From contig NZ_JAGQTN010000272.1 of NCBI RefSeq assembly GCF_020438995.1, forward strand, positions 1 to 63,152: a DNA stretch of 63,152 nucleotides. Reading direction: 5' to 3'. The notes under the pieces are model-generated. The model did no database searches. It saw nothing but the letters and a program-made list of their open reading frames with translations, and was not told the DNA's origin. Within the stretch, counting starts at the first letter, position 1; each line of letters opens with the position of its first letter. Made by a program: the position numbers and the translations under genes. Origin of the DNA: Gordonia sp. (in: high G+C Gram-positive bacteria) (lineage in GTDB: Bacteria; Actinomycetota; Actinomycetes; Mycobacteriales; Mycobacteriaceae). This document shows, piece after piece, positions 34,098 to 43,405 of the stretch.

Positions 34098-34878
34098 ATG
34101 GATACGACGACGCTGTTCTCCCTCGAAGGCCGCAGCGCGCTGGTCACCGGCGGCTCGCGCGGCATCGGCAAGATGATCGCCGAGGGGCTGCTGCGGCAGG
34201 GTGCCCGCGTCTATATCACCGCCCGCAAGGCCGCGGCCTGCGACGAGACCGCCAAGGAGTTGTCGGCGCTCGGGTTCGGACAGTGCGTCTCGCTGCCCGT
34301 CGACGTGTCCACCACCGAGGGCATCGAACAGCTCGTCGCCGCGTACTCCGCACATGAGCAGTCCCTCGATATCCTCGTCAACAACGCCGGGGCCGCGTGG
34401 GGCGCCGGATTCGACGAGTTTCCCGAAGCCGGCTGGGACAAGGTGATGGACGTGAACGTGAAGGCACCGTTCTTCCTCACCCAGAAGCTCAAGCCGCTGC
34501 TGCTGGCCGGGGCCGGAGGCGGGCACCTGGCCAAGGTCATCAACATCGCCTCCATCGACGGACAGTCGCTCAACCCGATGGAGACCTACTCCTATCACGC
34601 CAGCAAGGCCGGCCTGATTCACCTCACCAAGCGGATGGCCGTGAAGCTCGCCCCCGAGGGCATCGTCGTCAGCGCCATCGCGCCGGGCGCCTTCGCGTCG
34701 AACATGAACAAGGAGGCCCGCGACCACGGAGACCTGATCGCCGGCCACATCCCGTCGCGGCGCGTCGGCGAGCCCGAAGGACATGGCGGCGGCCGCGATC
34801 TACCTGGCCTCCCGCGCCGGTGACTACGTCGTCGGGTCGACGATCACCGTCGACGGCGGGGTGAACATCGCCCGCTGA
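34098..34878 (+). pseudogene. SDR-family oxidoreductase gene with a frameshift near its end
   Basis: Codes for a short-chain dehydrogenase: TGGSRGIG cofactor motif (17-24), NNAG near 95, catalytic Ser in NIASIDG and the YHASK catalytic motif near 166. The reading frame is intact for about 228 codons (to GEPE), then an extra G in the pair at 34779-34780 throws it out of frame. The +1 frame carries the expected ending (DMAAAAIYLASRAG ... ITVDGGVNIAR) and stops at 34878. Read without the shift, the protein ends at 34823 with a nonsense tail. Either it is a genuine recent frameshift or a one-base sequence error. All catalytic residues precede the lesion. A GGAAGG site precedes the ATG. Confidence 0.85.
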
Positions 34879-34948
34879 CCCGGCGGCATCCGGGCAGGCG
34901 CGCCTAGACTGGACGGGTTCCTGTCGTCAGCGAAAGAAGATGTGACCC

Positions 34949-35731
34949 ATGACCGCCGCACTCACCCCGGAAGCCGAGCAGTCGGTCAGCAACATCGCCG
35001 CACGGTACGGGTTGTCCACCGATGCGGTGGTGGCCATGCTGTACGCCGTCAACTCCGGCGGCGGCACCATGGCGCAGTTCTCCATTCCCGAGCTCGGCGG
35101 CTCCGGCCAGTGGATGCGCGGCGGAATGACCATGGTGGGCAACATGTTCGACAACAACCTCAAGGCGCGGGTGGACAATCTGTGCAACGAGCTGTCGCAG
35201 TTGCTGGCCACCACCATCGTGTTTCCGCCCGCCCCGGCCGGGGTGGGTGGGTCGCAGATAGTCGGGTTCACCGCCGGCAACTGGTGGCCCGCCGACCTCG
35301 GCGTACCCAGTTCGACAGGCGCGCAGAACGGGGCGCGGTACGCGATCTTCCCGGCCACCGCCCGCCTGGCCGTCGAATCTGGCGGTGTGACCAGGGTTTA
35401 CGACACCGGTCAGCATCAGATCGGCGGGGTCCAGCAACAGCAGGGCGGGCTCGCCGGCACGGTGTCGTTCACCAGCCAGTTCGGCACCTTCGACACCACC
35501 TCACTAGTCGAGCTGACCGGTGGGCAGGTGGCCGCCACCCCGGTCGCCGCGCCGGCACCTGAACCGTACGTGGAGCCGATCGCCGAACCGGTTCCCTCCG
35601 CGCCGGGCGGTCCGGGTGGTTCCGACGACATCTTCGCCGCCATCGAATCCCTTGCGGGACTTCACCAACGGGGAATACTCACCGACGAGGAGTTCGCCAC
35701 CAAGAAGGCGGAACTGCTCGGCCGACTGTAA
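34949..35731 (+). CDS. SHOCT-domain protein
   Basis: A 260-residue soluble protein. The N-terminal ~190 residues, starting with a helix-turn-helix-like IAARYGLSTDAVVAML, are unrecognised. An Ala/Pro linker follows, then a C-terminal SHOCT (short C-terminal) domain, LAGLHQRGILTDEEFATKKAELLGRL in two pieces at about 233-260, a small helical interaction module. A TAGACT -10-like hexamer lies about 40 bases before the ATG. Function unknown. Confidence 0.75.
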   Translation: MTAALTPEAEQSVSNIAARYGLSTDAVVAMLYAVNSGGGTMAQFSIPELGGSGQWMRGGMTMVGNMFDNNLKARVDNLCNELSQLLATTIVFPPAPAGVGGSQIVGFTAGNWWPADLGVPSSTGAQNGARYAIFPATARLAVESGGVTRVYDTGQHQIGGVQQQQGGLAGTVSFTSQFGTFDTTSLVELTGGQVAATPVAAPAPEPYVEPIAEPVPSAPGGPGGSDDIFAAIESLAGLHQRGILTDEEFATKKAELLGRL

Positions 35732-35774
35732 CAACCATCACCCGGCACGATCCTGCCGGTAGACTGTGGCACCG

Positions 35775-37451
35775 ATGAGCAGCAAATCGCAGGACAAGGC
35801 CAAGCGCAGGGCCCGACGTAAGGCAAAGAGTGCCGGCGGCGAGCGGGACTCCAATGTGGTCCCGCTGTTCGGTCCGCCGCCGATCCCCTACGTCGACGAG
35901 TTCACCGACTGGGTCGCCGACACGATCTTCGACGGCGACATGACGACCACCAACAGTCTGCTGGCGCAACTCCAGATCATCGTCGCCGCGATACGACAGG
36001 CACACCCCCGTTTCGACCCCACTGCCTGGACCATCGCCGACATCGACGCGATGGTCAGCTTCCTCGAGTACATGCAGTCCGAGGACAACGTGTCGCTGGA
36101 CCAGGCGCGCGCGATCGCACTGTCCGCACAAGCCTATCTAAGCTACCTCGATGAACAAGACCTGTGGGCCGGCGATGATGACGTCGCCGACTACGCGCGG
36201 ACGGAACTAATGTCGGCCGTCGGCCTCGAACAGTCGGCGGCGATGATCGGTGATGTTGACGAGGACGACGAGCGGGCGGCTCTGCTCGCGACCAGGCCGG
36301 TATCGCGGCTCATCGAGTTGGCAGCGTGGATCGGCGACGAACGCCCCACCACCCCACATCTGTGGCTCAAGCCGGCGTTGCTCCCGCAACTCGCCGAGGC
36401 ACTCTCGGTCGAACTGTCGCCGAGCACGAGGAGCATGAGTTCATGTACGCCGCTGCGTGATGTCTGGGAGCAGGCCCGGGCCATCGCGGTGATCGAAGTC
36501 AACGGCGTGCGCGCGGTGCCCGGCAAAGCGGCTGCGCTGTGGCACCCGGACGCGCCGATCGAGGTCCTGCGGCTGGGCCTGGCCTCCTGGATCGGGATGC
36601 GTTTCGACGAGATCGCCGACGACCCGGAACTGGTGTCCACGTTCTCCGGCGTCATAGTCGGCGGAATGACCGGCCTGCCGGCGGGCAAGCACCACATCAA
36701 CATGTGGCCAGAACTGCACGGCGTCGACCGCACAGTCGTCCGCGACACCCTCCGACTCCTCGATGATGCCGTCGACGACGGCTGGGTGAGCGTCGTCGAC
36801 GACGAGTTCGTGGTCCCCGAAGCGCTTCGGCCGGCGGTGGTCATGGCCATTCCCGCACCGGACGGCGCCGACGGCATCGACGACGCCGAACCGGCACTGC
36901 TCACCGTGCGTGTCGCCCTCGACGGCACCGAGCCACAGGTGTGGCGGCGCATCGAACTCGATTCGGAGACAACACTTGACGAGTTCCACGAGATCCTTCA
37001 GGTCACCTTCGACTGGGATGACAGCCACCTGCATCAATTCACCGCGGACGGATGCACTTTCGTGCCCGACCACCAACTCGCCGACAGCGTCGGATGTGCT
37101 CATGCCGAGGACGAATCGGAGATCGGTGACTTCCTGACCGCACCGGGCAACCGGATGATCTACGAGTATGACTTCGGCGACGGGTGGCGGCACGTCATCA
37201 CCCTCGAAAAGACGTCATCACCCGGCACCGACGGGCCCGCCTACATCACCGATGGCGCCGGGATGGCACCGCTCGAAGATGTGGGCGGACCGGGTGGCTG
37301 GCTGGATTTCGTTGCCGCGGTGAATGATCCGGACGATCCCCGCTGCCAGGAACTCCGGGAATGGGCGGGCATGGACGACGCCAAGCCGCTCGACGCGGCG
37401 GCGTTCGACCGGCCGTCCACCAACCGTCAGTTACGCCGACTCGGCCTGTAG
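35775..37451 (+). CDS. Plasmid pRiA4b ORF-3-like domain protein
   Basis: A 558-residue protein. The C-terminal ~185 residues (from about 374, LTVRVALDGTEPQVWRRIEL) match the pRiA4b ORF-3/TnpR-like family, with the conserved MIYEYDFGDGWRHVI. The N-terminal ~370 residues are helical and unrecognised, beginning with a basic stretch (KRRARRKAK). The ATG at 35775 is preferred over the GTG at 35766 because a TAGACT hexamer (35760-35765) ends nine bases upstream of it, consistent with leaderless transcription. This family is often found near mobile DNA, but nothing else here indicates mobility. Confidence 0.72.
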   Translation: MSSKSQDKAKRRARRKAKSAGGERDSNVVPLFGPPPIPYVDEFTDWVADTIFDGDMTTTNSLLAQLQIIVAAIRQAHPRFDPTAWTIADIDAMVSFLEYMQSEDNVSLDQARAIALSAQAYLSYLDEQDLWAGDDDVADYARTELMSAVGLEQSAAMIGDVDEDDERAALLATRPVSRLIELAAWIGDERPTTPHLWLKPALLPQLAEALSVELSPSTRSMSSCTPLRDVWEQARAIAVIEVNGVRAVPGKAAALWHPDAPIEVLRLGLASWIGMRFDEIADDPELVSTFSGVIVGGMTGLPAGKHHINMWPELHGVDRTVVRDTLRLLDDAVDDGWVSVVDDEFVVPEALRPAVVMAIPAPDGADGIDDAEPALLTVRVALDGTEPQVWRRIELDSETTLDEFHEILQVTFDWDDSHLHQFTADGCTFVPDHQLADSVGCAHAEDESEIGDFLTAPGNRMIYEYDFGDGWRHVITLEKTSSPGTDGPAYITDGAGMAPLEDVGGPGGWLDFVAAVNDPDDPRCQELREWAGMDDAKPLDAAAFDRPSTNRQLRRLGL

Positions 37452-37465
37452 CGGCTCCCGCTCCC

Positions 37466-38569
37466 CTACGGCATCACCAGGACTGCTTTCACTGCCTTTC
37501 CGGAGGCGGTGTCGGCGATGGCCTGTTCGATCTGATCGAACGGGTAGGTGGTGATGAGTTTGTCGAACGGAAACAGACCGGCCTCGTACAGACTCAGCAT
37601 CTGCGGGATGAAGGTCTGCGGGATCGCGTCGCCCTCGATCGCCCCGATGATCGTCTTGCCCGTCGCCGACACCAGGCCGAGGTCGATGGACGAACCGGGC
37701 CGGGGAACGCCGACGAGGGCGATTTTGGCGCCGAAGGCCGCGGCCTGGATCAGCGACGCGATCACCGGAGCGACACCGGTGGTGTCGAGCACGAAATCCA
37801 CTCCGCCGCCGGTGATCTCCATGATCTTCTCGATCGGATCAGCGTCCTTGGAGTTGATGGTGTGGGTGGCGCCCAGGCTTGCCGCGACCTCCAGACGTTC
37901 GTCGAGAATGTCGATGGCGATGATGGTGGTTGCCCCCGCGACCTTGGCACCCATGATCCCGGACAGGCCGACCGCCCCGGTGCCCGCGACGGCGATCGTG
38001 CCGCCCGCGGGCACCGCCAGCGAGTTGAGCACCGTGCCCGCACCGGTTTGTATCCCGCAGCCAAGCGGACCGACGAGTTCGACGGGAACGCCGGCGGGGA
38101 GCTTCACGAGGTTCTTTTCCTGCGCGACAGCGTGGGTGGCGAACGACGACTGACCGAAGAAGTTGCTCGACACCCGGTTGCCGTCCGCGTCGGCGAGCGT
38201 GGTGGTGCCGTTCTCGCGGGCGCCACCGAAGTTGAGTGCCATGAAGTTGACACAGTAGGCCTCGCGCCCGGCCAGGCAGTTGCGGCACCTGCCGCACGCC
38301 GCAAAAGACAGCGCGACGGCATCGCCGACAGCGAAACCGCTGACCGCACTGCCGATCTGCTCGATGACGCCGGACCCCTCATGGCCGAGGACGATCGGGA
38401 ACGCCGCAGGAATATGACCGTGCTGGACGGCGAGGTCGGTGTGACACAAACCCACCGCGGTGATCTTCACGATGACCTCGTCGGGTTCGATATCGCCGAT
38501 GACCAGGTCGGCGAAGACGAAGGGCTCATCGACGCCGCTCAGGACCGCGGCGTGAACAGGTGTCGGCAT
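37466..38569 (-). CDS. Zinc-dependent alcohol dehydrogenase (MDR family)
   Basis: A 367-residue medium-chain dehydrogenase. Catalytic zinc ligands are C42 (GLCHTD) and H63-E64 (GHEGSG), with a third Cys near 168 (LGCGIQTGAG). The structural zinc lobe is C92/C95/C98/C106. A Rossmann glycine motif, AGTGAVGLSG, follows. It most resembles aryl/long-chain alcohol dehydrogenases, oxidising alcohols with NAD(+). AGGGAG precedes the ATG. It converges with the pRiA4b-like gene, whose stop is 14 bases away. Confidence 0.88.
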   Translation of the reverse strand: MPTPVHAAVLSGVDEPFVFADLVIGDIEPDEVIVKITAVGLCHTDLAVQHGHIPAAFPIVLGHEGSGVIEQIGSAVSGFAVGDAVALSFAACGRCRNCLAGREAYCVNFMALNFGGARENGTTTLADADGNRVSSNFFGQSSFATHAVAQEKNLVKLPAGVPVELVGPLGCGIQTGAGTVLNSLAVPAGGTIAVAGTGAVGLSGIMGAKVAGATTIIAIDILDERLEVAASLGATHTINSKDADPIEKIMEITGGGVDFVLDTTGVAPVIASLIQAAAFGAKIALVGVPRPGSSIDLGLVSATGKTIIGAIEGDAIPQTFIPQMLSLYEAGLFPFDKLITTYPFDQIEQAIADTASGKAVKAVLVMP

Positions 38570-38684
38570 GGGGTCTCCCTTTCTCTTCGGCGAGGAAGTT
38601 CGCCTGGAATCGTCCCATCAACGTACTGCGATGTTTCGCGCACCGCTCGGATTCGGGCACAGTCGGTCAGAGGCGCCTTGGCGT

Positions 38685-39281
38685 TCATTCGGGCAGCGGG
38701 TCCGTCAGGTAGTGCTGGACGGTCGGGCCGATGTGGGCGGCGAGGTCGTCGAGGCTCATCGAAGTGATCGGTTCCAGGCGGACTATGTAGCGCAGCAACA
38801 GGACTCCGGCTACCTGGCTTACGGCGAGGGCTGCGCGGGTGGCCGCGGTGGCGGGGTCGAGTTCCGCGTTAGCCGCCAGCGCATTGGTGACGATGTCGCC
38901 GAGGAAGGTCCGTAGAATCGTCGAGTCGGGGTCGGTGACCTGTGCTTTGAGCAGGGCGATACCGGCCTGTTGGTGGTCGCAGTCCCAGAAGCCGATGACC
39001 GCCCGGACCATTGTTTCGCCGAGTCGGTCGCGGGGTACCGATGTCAGTGCCGTCAGCAGGGTTTCGGGGTCGAGCGGGATGGCGACAGCGGCCAGGAACA
39101 GTTCGCGTTTGGTGCCGAAGTAGTGATGGACGAGGGCGGCGTCGACACCCGCAGCGTCAGCAACGGCACGCACCGATGTTCCGGCAAATCCACGTTCGGC
39201 GAACAAGTTTCGCGCATTCGCGAGCACCAGGCCGCGGGTGTCGGGGGATCCTGGGCGACGTCCGCCGCGGCGGCCGCTCAT
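38685..39281 (-). CDS. TetR-family regulator of the adjacent ABC exporter
   Basis: A 198-residue TetR repressor with a clear N-terminal HTH (RNLFAERGFAGTSVRAVADAAGVDAALVHHYF read in two blocks, about 24-55) and a ligand-binding C-terminal domain. Its start overlaps the ABC permease stop by four bases, so it is the third gene of the exporter operon and probably autoregulates it through the inverted repeat at 40790-40813. The Met at 39281 is preferred because it couples to the upstream stop. Confidence 0.88.
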   Translation of the reverse strand: MSGRRGGRRPGSPDTRGLVLANARNLFAERGFAGTSVRAVADAAGVDAALVHHYFGTKRELFLAAVAIPLDPETLLTALTSVPRDRLGETMVRAVIGFWDCDHQQAGIALLKAQVTDPDSTILRTFLGDIVTNALAANAELDPATAATRAALAVSQVAGVLLLRYIVRLEPITSMSLDDLAAHIGPTVQHYLTDPLPE

Positions 39282-40063
39282 TCGGTTCTCCGCCGCAGCG
39301 TTGCCGACGCCAGCGTCAGAGCCACGATCACCCAGCCCACGATCACGGCCACGTCCCGCCACAGTGCTCCGGTCGGGTTCGTGTGGGCGGCAACCTCTTT
39401 GAGAGCATCAACGGCATAGGTGAGCGGCAGAACAGCGGAGATCGCCTCCATCCATCCGGGCAGGTCCGCGCGCGGCACGAACAGTCCGCACACGAACAAT
39501 TGTGGGAAGACGACGGCCGGCATGAACTGGACGGCTTGAAACTCGCTGTTGGCGAACGCACTACACAGCAGGCCCAACCCCACACCCAGCGTCCCGGACA
39601 GCACAGCCACCACACCGACGAGCCAGATCGAGCCTTCGACGGTCAGCCCGAGCAGGCCGACGGTGACCGCACACGCGACGATCGCCTGCGCCGCGGCCAT
39701 GAGGGAGAACGCCAGACCGTATCCGCCCAGCAGATCCAGCCGGCTGATCGGGGTGGTGAGCAGACGTTCGAGGGTTCCCGAACTGCGTTCGCGCAGCATC
39801 GCAATCGAGGTCACCAGGAACATACTCACGAACGGCATGATGCCCAGCACGGGGGTGGCGAACTGATCGAAACGGTGACTGCCGCCGGGCAGGTCGTCGA
39901 ACATGAAGTACAGCAACGTCATCATGACGGTGGGAATCATCAGCATCATCACGAGGGTGCGCGGGTCGGCGCGCAGTTGCCGCAGAACACGGACGGCGGT
40001 GGCACCGAGGAGCCCCGGATGGATCGGTGCGGATGAAACCTCCTGCGTTGCAATATTACTCAT
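39278..40063 (-). CDS. ABC-2 type exporter permease
   Basis: A 261-residue membrane protein with six hydrophobic segments, including VMMLMIPTVMMTLLYFMF at the first helix and MLRERSSGTLERLLTTP, the conserved cytoplasmic motif of DrrB/NodJ-type ABC-2 permeases. It pairs with the ATPase encoded immediately upstream (four-base overlap) to export a drug, lipid or small molecule. Confidence 0.9.
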   Translation of the reverse strand: MSNIATQEVSSAPIHPGLLGATAVRVLRQLRADPRTLVMMLMIPTVMMTLLYFMFDDLPGGSHRFDQFATPVLGIMPFVSMFLVTSIAMLRERSSGTLERLLTTPISRLDLLGGYGLAFSLMAAAQAIVACAVTVGLLGLTVEGSIWLVGVVAVLSGTLGVGLGLLCSAFANSEFQAVQFMPAVVFPQLFVCGLFVPRADLPGWMEAISAVLPLTYAVDALKEVAAHTNPTGALWRDVAVIVGWVIVALTLASATLRRRTE

Positions 40064-40803
40064 CGTTCACTCTCCTCGATCAAAGCCAGGAACGCCCGCT
40101 CGAGATTGGTCTGCCCTGTCCGGGTTCGTAGTTCGGCGGGGGCCAGCTCGGCGACCAGTGCACCCTCGCGCATCAGGATTAGGTTGTCGCACTGTTCGGC
40201 CTCGTCCATGACGTGGCTCGACACCAGCAGCGTGACACCGTCGTCGGCGAGGCGCCGGAACCGTCGCCACAGGTCGGCGCGCAGCACCGGGTCGAGCCCG
40301 ACGGTCGGTTCGTCGAGGATCAGCACCTGCGGCCGCGACACCAGCGCACACGCCAGCGACACACGGCTGCGTTGCCCACCCGAGAGGGCCCCTGCTTTCC
40401 GGTCCGCTTGATCGTCAAGACCGACCACCGAAATCGTCTCGGCCACAGCATCTTCAGATCCGAGGATGGTGGCGAAGTAGCGTACGTTCTGGGAAACCGT
40501 GAGGTCGGTGTACACCGACGCCGCCTGGGTGACATAACCGACCGATCCCCGAAGTCCCGCAGCGCCGGCCGGCTGCCCGAGAACCTCGACCGACCCGGAC
40601 ACGTTCCGCTGCGTCCCGACGATCGCCCGCATCAGCGTCGTCTTCCCACAGCCCGACGGCCCGAGCAATCCGGTGATCGCGCCACGTGGGATCGCGATGT
40701 CGATGCCGCTGAGCACCTGGTGACCGCCCCGACGGACCGACACACCCGCACAGCGGATCGCCACCTGCCCCGGCGATAACTCACCACTCGATGAATTCAT
40801 CAT
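40060..40803 (-). CDS. ABC exporter ATP-binding protein
   Basis: A 247-residue DrrA-type ATPase: Walker A GPSGCGKTT (about 49-57), signature LSGGQRSRV, Walker B LILDEP followed by TVGLDP. It is the first gene of the ABC-permease-TetR operon. Two consecutive ATGs (40803 and 40800) are possible starts. An AATAAT -10 element ends seven bases before the first, suggesting a leaderless message whose start is covered by the operator. Confidence 0.92.
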   Translation of the reverse strand: MMNSSSGELSPGQVAIRCAGVSVRRGGHQVLSGIDIAIPRGAITGLLGPSGCGKTTLMRAIVGTQRNVSGSVEVLGQPAGAAGLRGSVGYVTQAASVYTDLTVSQNVRYFATILGSEDAVAETISVVGLDDQADRKAGALSGGQRSRVSLACALVSRPQVLILDEPTVGLDPVLRADLWRRFRRLADDGVTLLVSSHVMDEAEQCDNLILMREGALVAELAPAELRTRTGQTNLERAFLALIEESER

Positions 40804-40813
40804 GCGATGAATT
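40790..40813. promoter_or_regulatory. Putative TetR operator over the ABC start codon
   Basis: The arms aattcatc (40794-40801) and gatgaatt (40806-40813) form a perfect inverted repeat around atgc. A nested 12-bp palindrome, gatgaattcatc (40790-40801), gives a third half-site. The site overlaps the start codon and the edge of the -10 element. Confidence 0.68.
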
Positions 40814-40840
40814 ATTGACCCACGCCGACGACCACGTCAA
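40811..40840 (-). promoter_or_regulatory. Promoter of the ABC-TetR operon
   Basis: On the minus strand TTGACG (40835-40840) is followed after 18 bases by AATAAT (40811-40816), which ends seven bases before the ATG at 40803. Confidence 0.55.
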
Positions 40841-40863
40841 GGGGCGTCGTCATGCTCGCGCTG

Positions 40864-42138
40864 TCAGTCCTCCAGCAGGTCGAGCACCGCGTGCAGCAGC
40901 ACGTTGATGCCGTCGGCGCAGGCCTCGGGCGTCGAGTACTCACGCGGGTTGTGGCTGATGCCGTCGTAGAGCCCGGGGACGAAGACCATTCCCGCGGGAC
41001 ACAGCGCGGCGATCTCGCCGGCGTCGTGACCGGCGCCGGAGGTGATCTCCTCGCTGCTCAACCCCAGATCGGCGGCCGCCTTGGCCACCCGGTCCTGCAT
41101 CTGCGGAGGGAAGTGCACGGGTGGGGTCCGCGCGGTGACACTGACCGAGATGGTGGTGCCGGTGCGTTCCTCGACGGCGCGCAGGTACTCGTGCAGATCG
41201 TCCGTGGCGCGATCCATCTCGTCACCGTCGTGGTTTCGCAGGTCGACGGTCATCAGCACATGGGACGGCACGATGTTGATGAGGTTGGGTGTCGTCTCAT
41301 GCCGTCCGACCGTGGCCAGCATGACGCCGTAGTCGCCGGAGGTCACCATCTCGTCGAGACGCACCCGGATGAGCGCGGCGGCCAGTTCTGCGTCACGGCG
41401 CAGCGAGTTGGGGGTGGCACCGGCGTGGGCGGCGCGGCCGGAGATCTCCAGTTCCAGCCAGGTGATGGCCTGCACGCCGCGCACCACACCGATCTCGGTG
41501 TTGTGCTCGGCGAGGATCGGCCCCTGCTCGATATGGCATTCCAGGTAGGCGTGGGGTTGCGCCGGCATCGGGACCGCCTGGTCGCCGACGAGGTCGTGCC
41601 GGTCGAGCTCGGCACCCACGCTGACGCCATCGCGATCGGTGCGGGAACGGGCCTGTTGCAATGCGATACGACCGGCGGCGGTGGCACTGCCGAGCATGTC
41701 GGTGCCGAACCGGGCACCCTCCTCCTCGGTGAAGATCGCCACCTCGAACGGGCGTCTGGTGCCCACCCCGTGATCGTTGAGGGTACGCACGACCTCCAGG
41801 CCACCGAGCACCCCGAGGCATCCGTCGAATCGGCCTGCGGTGGCCACAGAGTCGATGTGGCTGCCGACGAGAACCGGGGCGAGCGAATCGTTGAGCCCGG
41901 CGCGGCGCGCGTATACGTTGCCGATGGCGTCCATCCGGATGGTCAGGCCCGCGTCCCGCATCCAACCGAGCACCAGCTCACGGCCGGCGATGTCGTCGTC
42001 GGTGAGTGCTAGGCGGCGCACACCGTCGAGGTCGGTGTCCGAATCATGGTAGGCACCAATCGCTCCGAGCTCGCTCAGCGATTCCCAGAGTCGCTCCGGG
42101 TCGATGCGCAGCACCGCGGTGTCGGTCGCGCCACTCAT
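40864..42138 (-). CDS. M20-family N-carbamoylase (hydantoinase/carbamoylase type)
   Basis: A 424-residue di-metal amidohydrolase of the allantoate amidohydrolase / N-carbamoyl-L-amino-acid hydrolase family. Metal-ligand motifs are GSHIDSV, GRFDG, TEEEGARFG, ECHIEQGP and GAGHDA near the C-terminus. It should cleave the carbamoyl group from an N-carbamoyl amino acid, releasing CO2 and ammonia. This is the step after the hydantoinase encoded at 48778. It overlaps the diaminopropionate ammonia-lyase start/stop by four bases and shares its promoter. Confidence 0.88.
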   Translation of the reverse strand: MSGATDTAVLRIDPERLWESLSELGAIGAYHDSDTDLDGVRRLALTDDDIAGRELVLGWMRDAGLTIRMDAIGNVYARRAGLNDSLAPVLVGSHIDSVATAGRFDGCLGVLGGLEVVRTLNDHGVGTRRPFEVAIFTEEEGARFGTDMLGSATAAGRIALQQARSRTDRDGVSVGAELDRHDLVGDQAVPMPAQPHAYLECHIEQGPILAEHNTEIGVVRGVQAITWLELEISGRAAHAGATPNSLRRDAELAAALIRVRLDEMVTSGDYGVMLATVGRHETTPNLINIVPSHVLMTVDLRNHDGDEMDRATDDLHEYLRAVEERTGTTISVSVTARTPPVHFPPQMQDRVAKAAADLGLSSEEITSGAGHDAGEIAALCPAGMVFVPGLYDGISHNPREYSTPEACADGINVLLHAVLDLLED

Positions 42139-43256
42139 GCCGGGCTCGTTTCGGCGCCGACGATGCTGCGGTAGTTGGCCAGGTCGGTGGCGCCCTCGGT
42201 GGAGACCACGAGGACCGAATCGGAGTCGTTTATGCCCAGCACATCCCGGTGTGCCAGCAGACCGCCCAGACCGGCCGCACCGCTTTCACCGGAGACTATG
42301 TCGTCCGCGGCGAGCAACCGCATGGCGTCGGCAACCTGGTCGTCGGTGATGGTGACGAACGAGTCGTAGCCGGCGGATACATCGGGCCAGGCGATGAGAG
42401 ACGGTGTGCCGCAGTTGAGTCCGGCCATCATGGACAACTGCGGGCCCGGAATGGTGGTGACTTCACCGTGTTCGATGCTGGCAGCAACGCAGTCGGCGTC
42501 GGTGGGCTCGACGCCCACGAGCCGGGTCCCCTCCGCACCTGCGAATGCCCGCGCCACCGCGGCGGCGAATGCCCCGACGCCGATCTGCGCGGCGACCACG
42601 GTCGGCGGGGTCAGACCCTCGGCACGGTATTGGTCGAGCACCTCGCCCATCATTGTCGAATAGCCGTCGATGACCCAGCCCGGCGGCTCGGTGTAGCCCT
42701 CCCACGATGTGTCGGAGATGACGAGGGTGGTGTCGGAGGCGAGGGCGGCACTGGCAGCGATGGCGTCGTCGTACCCGCCGTCGATCACCTCGACATCGGC
42801 GCCCTCGCTCCGGATCGCGGCGATGCGTTCGGCCACCATGTCACCGGGCACCAGGATGGCCGCGTCGAGGCCGAGCAACTTGGCCATCCGCGCGACGGCA
42901 CGGCCGTGGTTGCCGTCGGTGGCGGCGCACAGCCGCAGGCCCGAGCTCTTGACGCGCTCGGCCAGAGCGTCGAGCGTCGGGATTTCCTCCGGCGTGGCAC
43001 CGAGGTGCGCCAGTAGCACCCGATAGGTGGCCCAGGAAGCCCCGAGCACCTTGAACGACGGCATGCCCAGCCGCGCGGATTCGTCCTTGACCCGCACCGA
43101 CGCGGCACCCAGCTCGCGGGCGGCCGCGGGCGCGTCGATCAGCGGTGTGGGCGCATAGCCGGGCAGGGTCCGGTGAAATCGCGCGGGCTCGGCGCTCAGC
43201 TCCCCCACGCGGGACGGCGCATGCAGCGCATTGGCAAGAACACGGGGTTCTGGCAC
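42135..43256 (-). CDS. dpaL: Diaminopropionate ammonia-lyase-like PLP enzyme
   Basis: A 373-residue fold-type II PLP enzyme. The internal-aldimine Lys is in PSFKVLGAS (about K69), followed by the phosphate-contacting ATDGNHGRAV, and the C-terminal STEGATD serves as the other PLP segment. This pattern is diagnostic of the YgeX/DpaL family, which converts 2,3-diaminopropionate to pyruvate and two ammonia. GTG at 43256 is preferred because AAGGAG lies seven bases upstream. Its promoter contains operator copy 1. Confidence 0.86.
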   Translation of the reverse strand: MPEPRVLANALHAPSRVGELSAEPARFHRTLPGYAPTPLIDAPAAARELGAASVRVKDESARLGMPSFKVLGASWATYRVLLAHLGATPEEIPTLDALAERVKSSGLRLCAATDGNHGRAVARMAKLLGLDAAILVPGDMVAERIAAIRSEGADVEVIDGGYDDAIAASAALASDTTLVISDTSWEGYTEPPGWVIDGYSTMMGEVLDQYRAEGLTPPTVVAAQIGVGAFAAAVARAFAGAEGTRLVGVEPTDADCVAASIEHGEVTTIPGPQLSMMAGLNCGTPSLIAWPDVSAGYDSFVTITDDQVADAMRLLAADDIVSGESGAAGLGGLLAHRDVLGINDSDSVLVVSTEGATDLANYRSIVGAETSPA

Positions 43257-43285
43257 GACGGACTCCTTCACTTTTCGACGGGACC

Positions 43286-43314
43286 AGGCTATTAACTTGT
43301 ATGACAACTGTCAA
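43286..43314 (-). promoter_or_regulatory. dpaL promoter overlapped by operator copy 1
   Basis: On the minus strand TTGACA (43309-43314) is followed after exactly 17 bases by TAGCCT (43286-43291). The operator-like 19-mer at 43295-43313 fills the spacer and most of the -35, an arrangement suited to repression. Confidence 0.68.
43295..43313. promoter_or_regulatory. Operator copy 1 (probable GntR site)
   Basis: ACTTGTATGACAACTGTCA, centred on the palindrome TTGT-N3-ACAA. The same 19-mer recurs at 46972-46990 and, inverted, at 47083-47101. It lies between dpaL and the divergent gntR gene. Confidence 0.75.
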
Positions 43315-43405
43315 GATACCAATTGTGGGCGGTTCTGCTAGTCTTCGGTGCCAGGAGCGCGAACTCCCCACCGGGTCCAGTTCTTCGCGCGCAGGGAGGA
43401 CCGGG

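Noticed and set aside
35766-37451. pRiA4b ORF-3-like protein as a sign of an integrated plasmid or transposon
   Set aside because: The domain is widespread on chromosomes. No transposase, inverted repeats or integrase were seen nearby.
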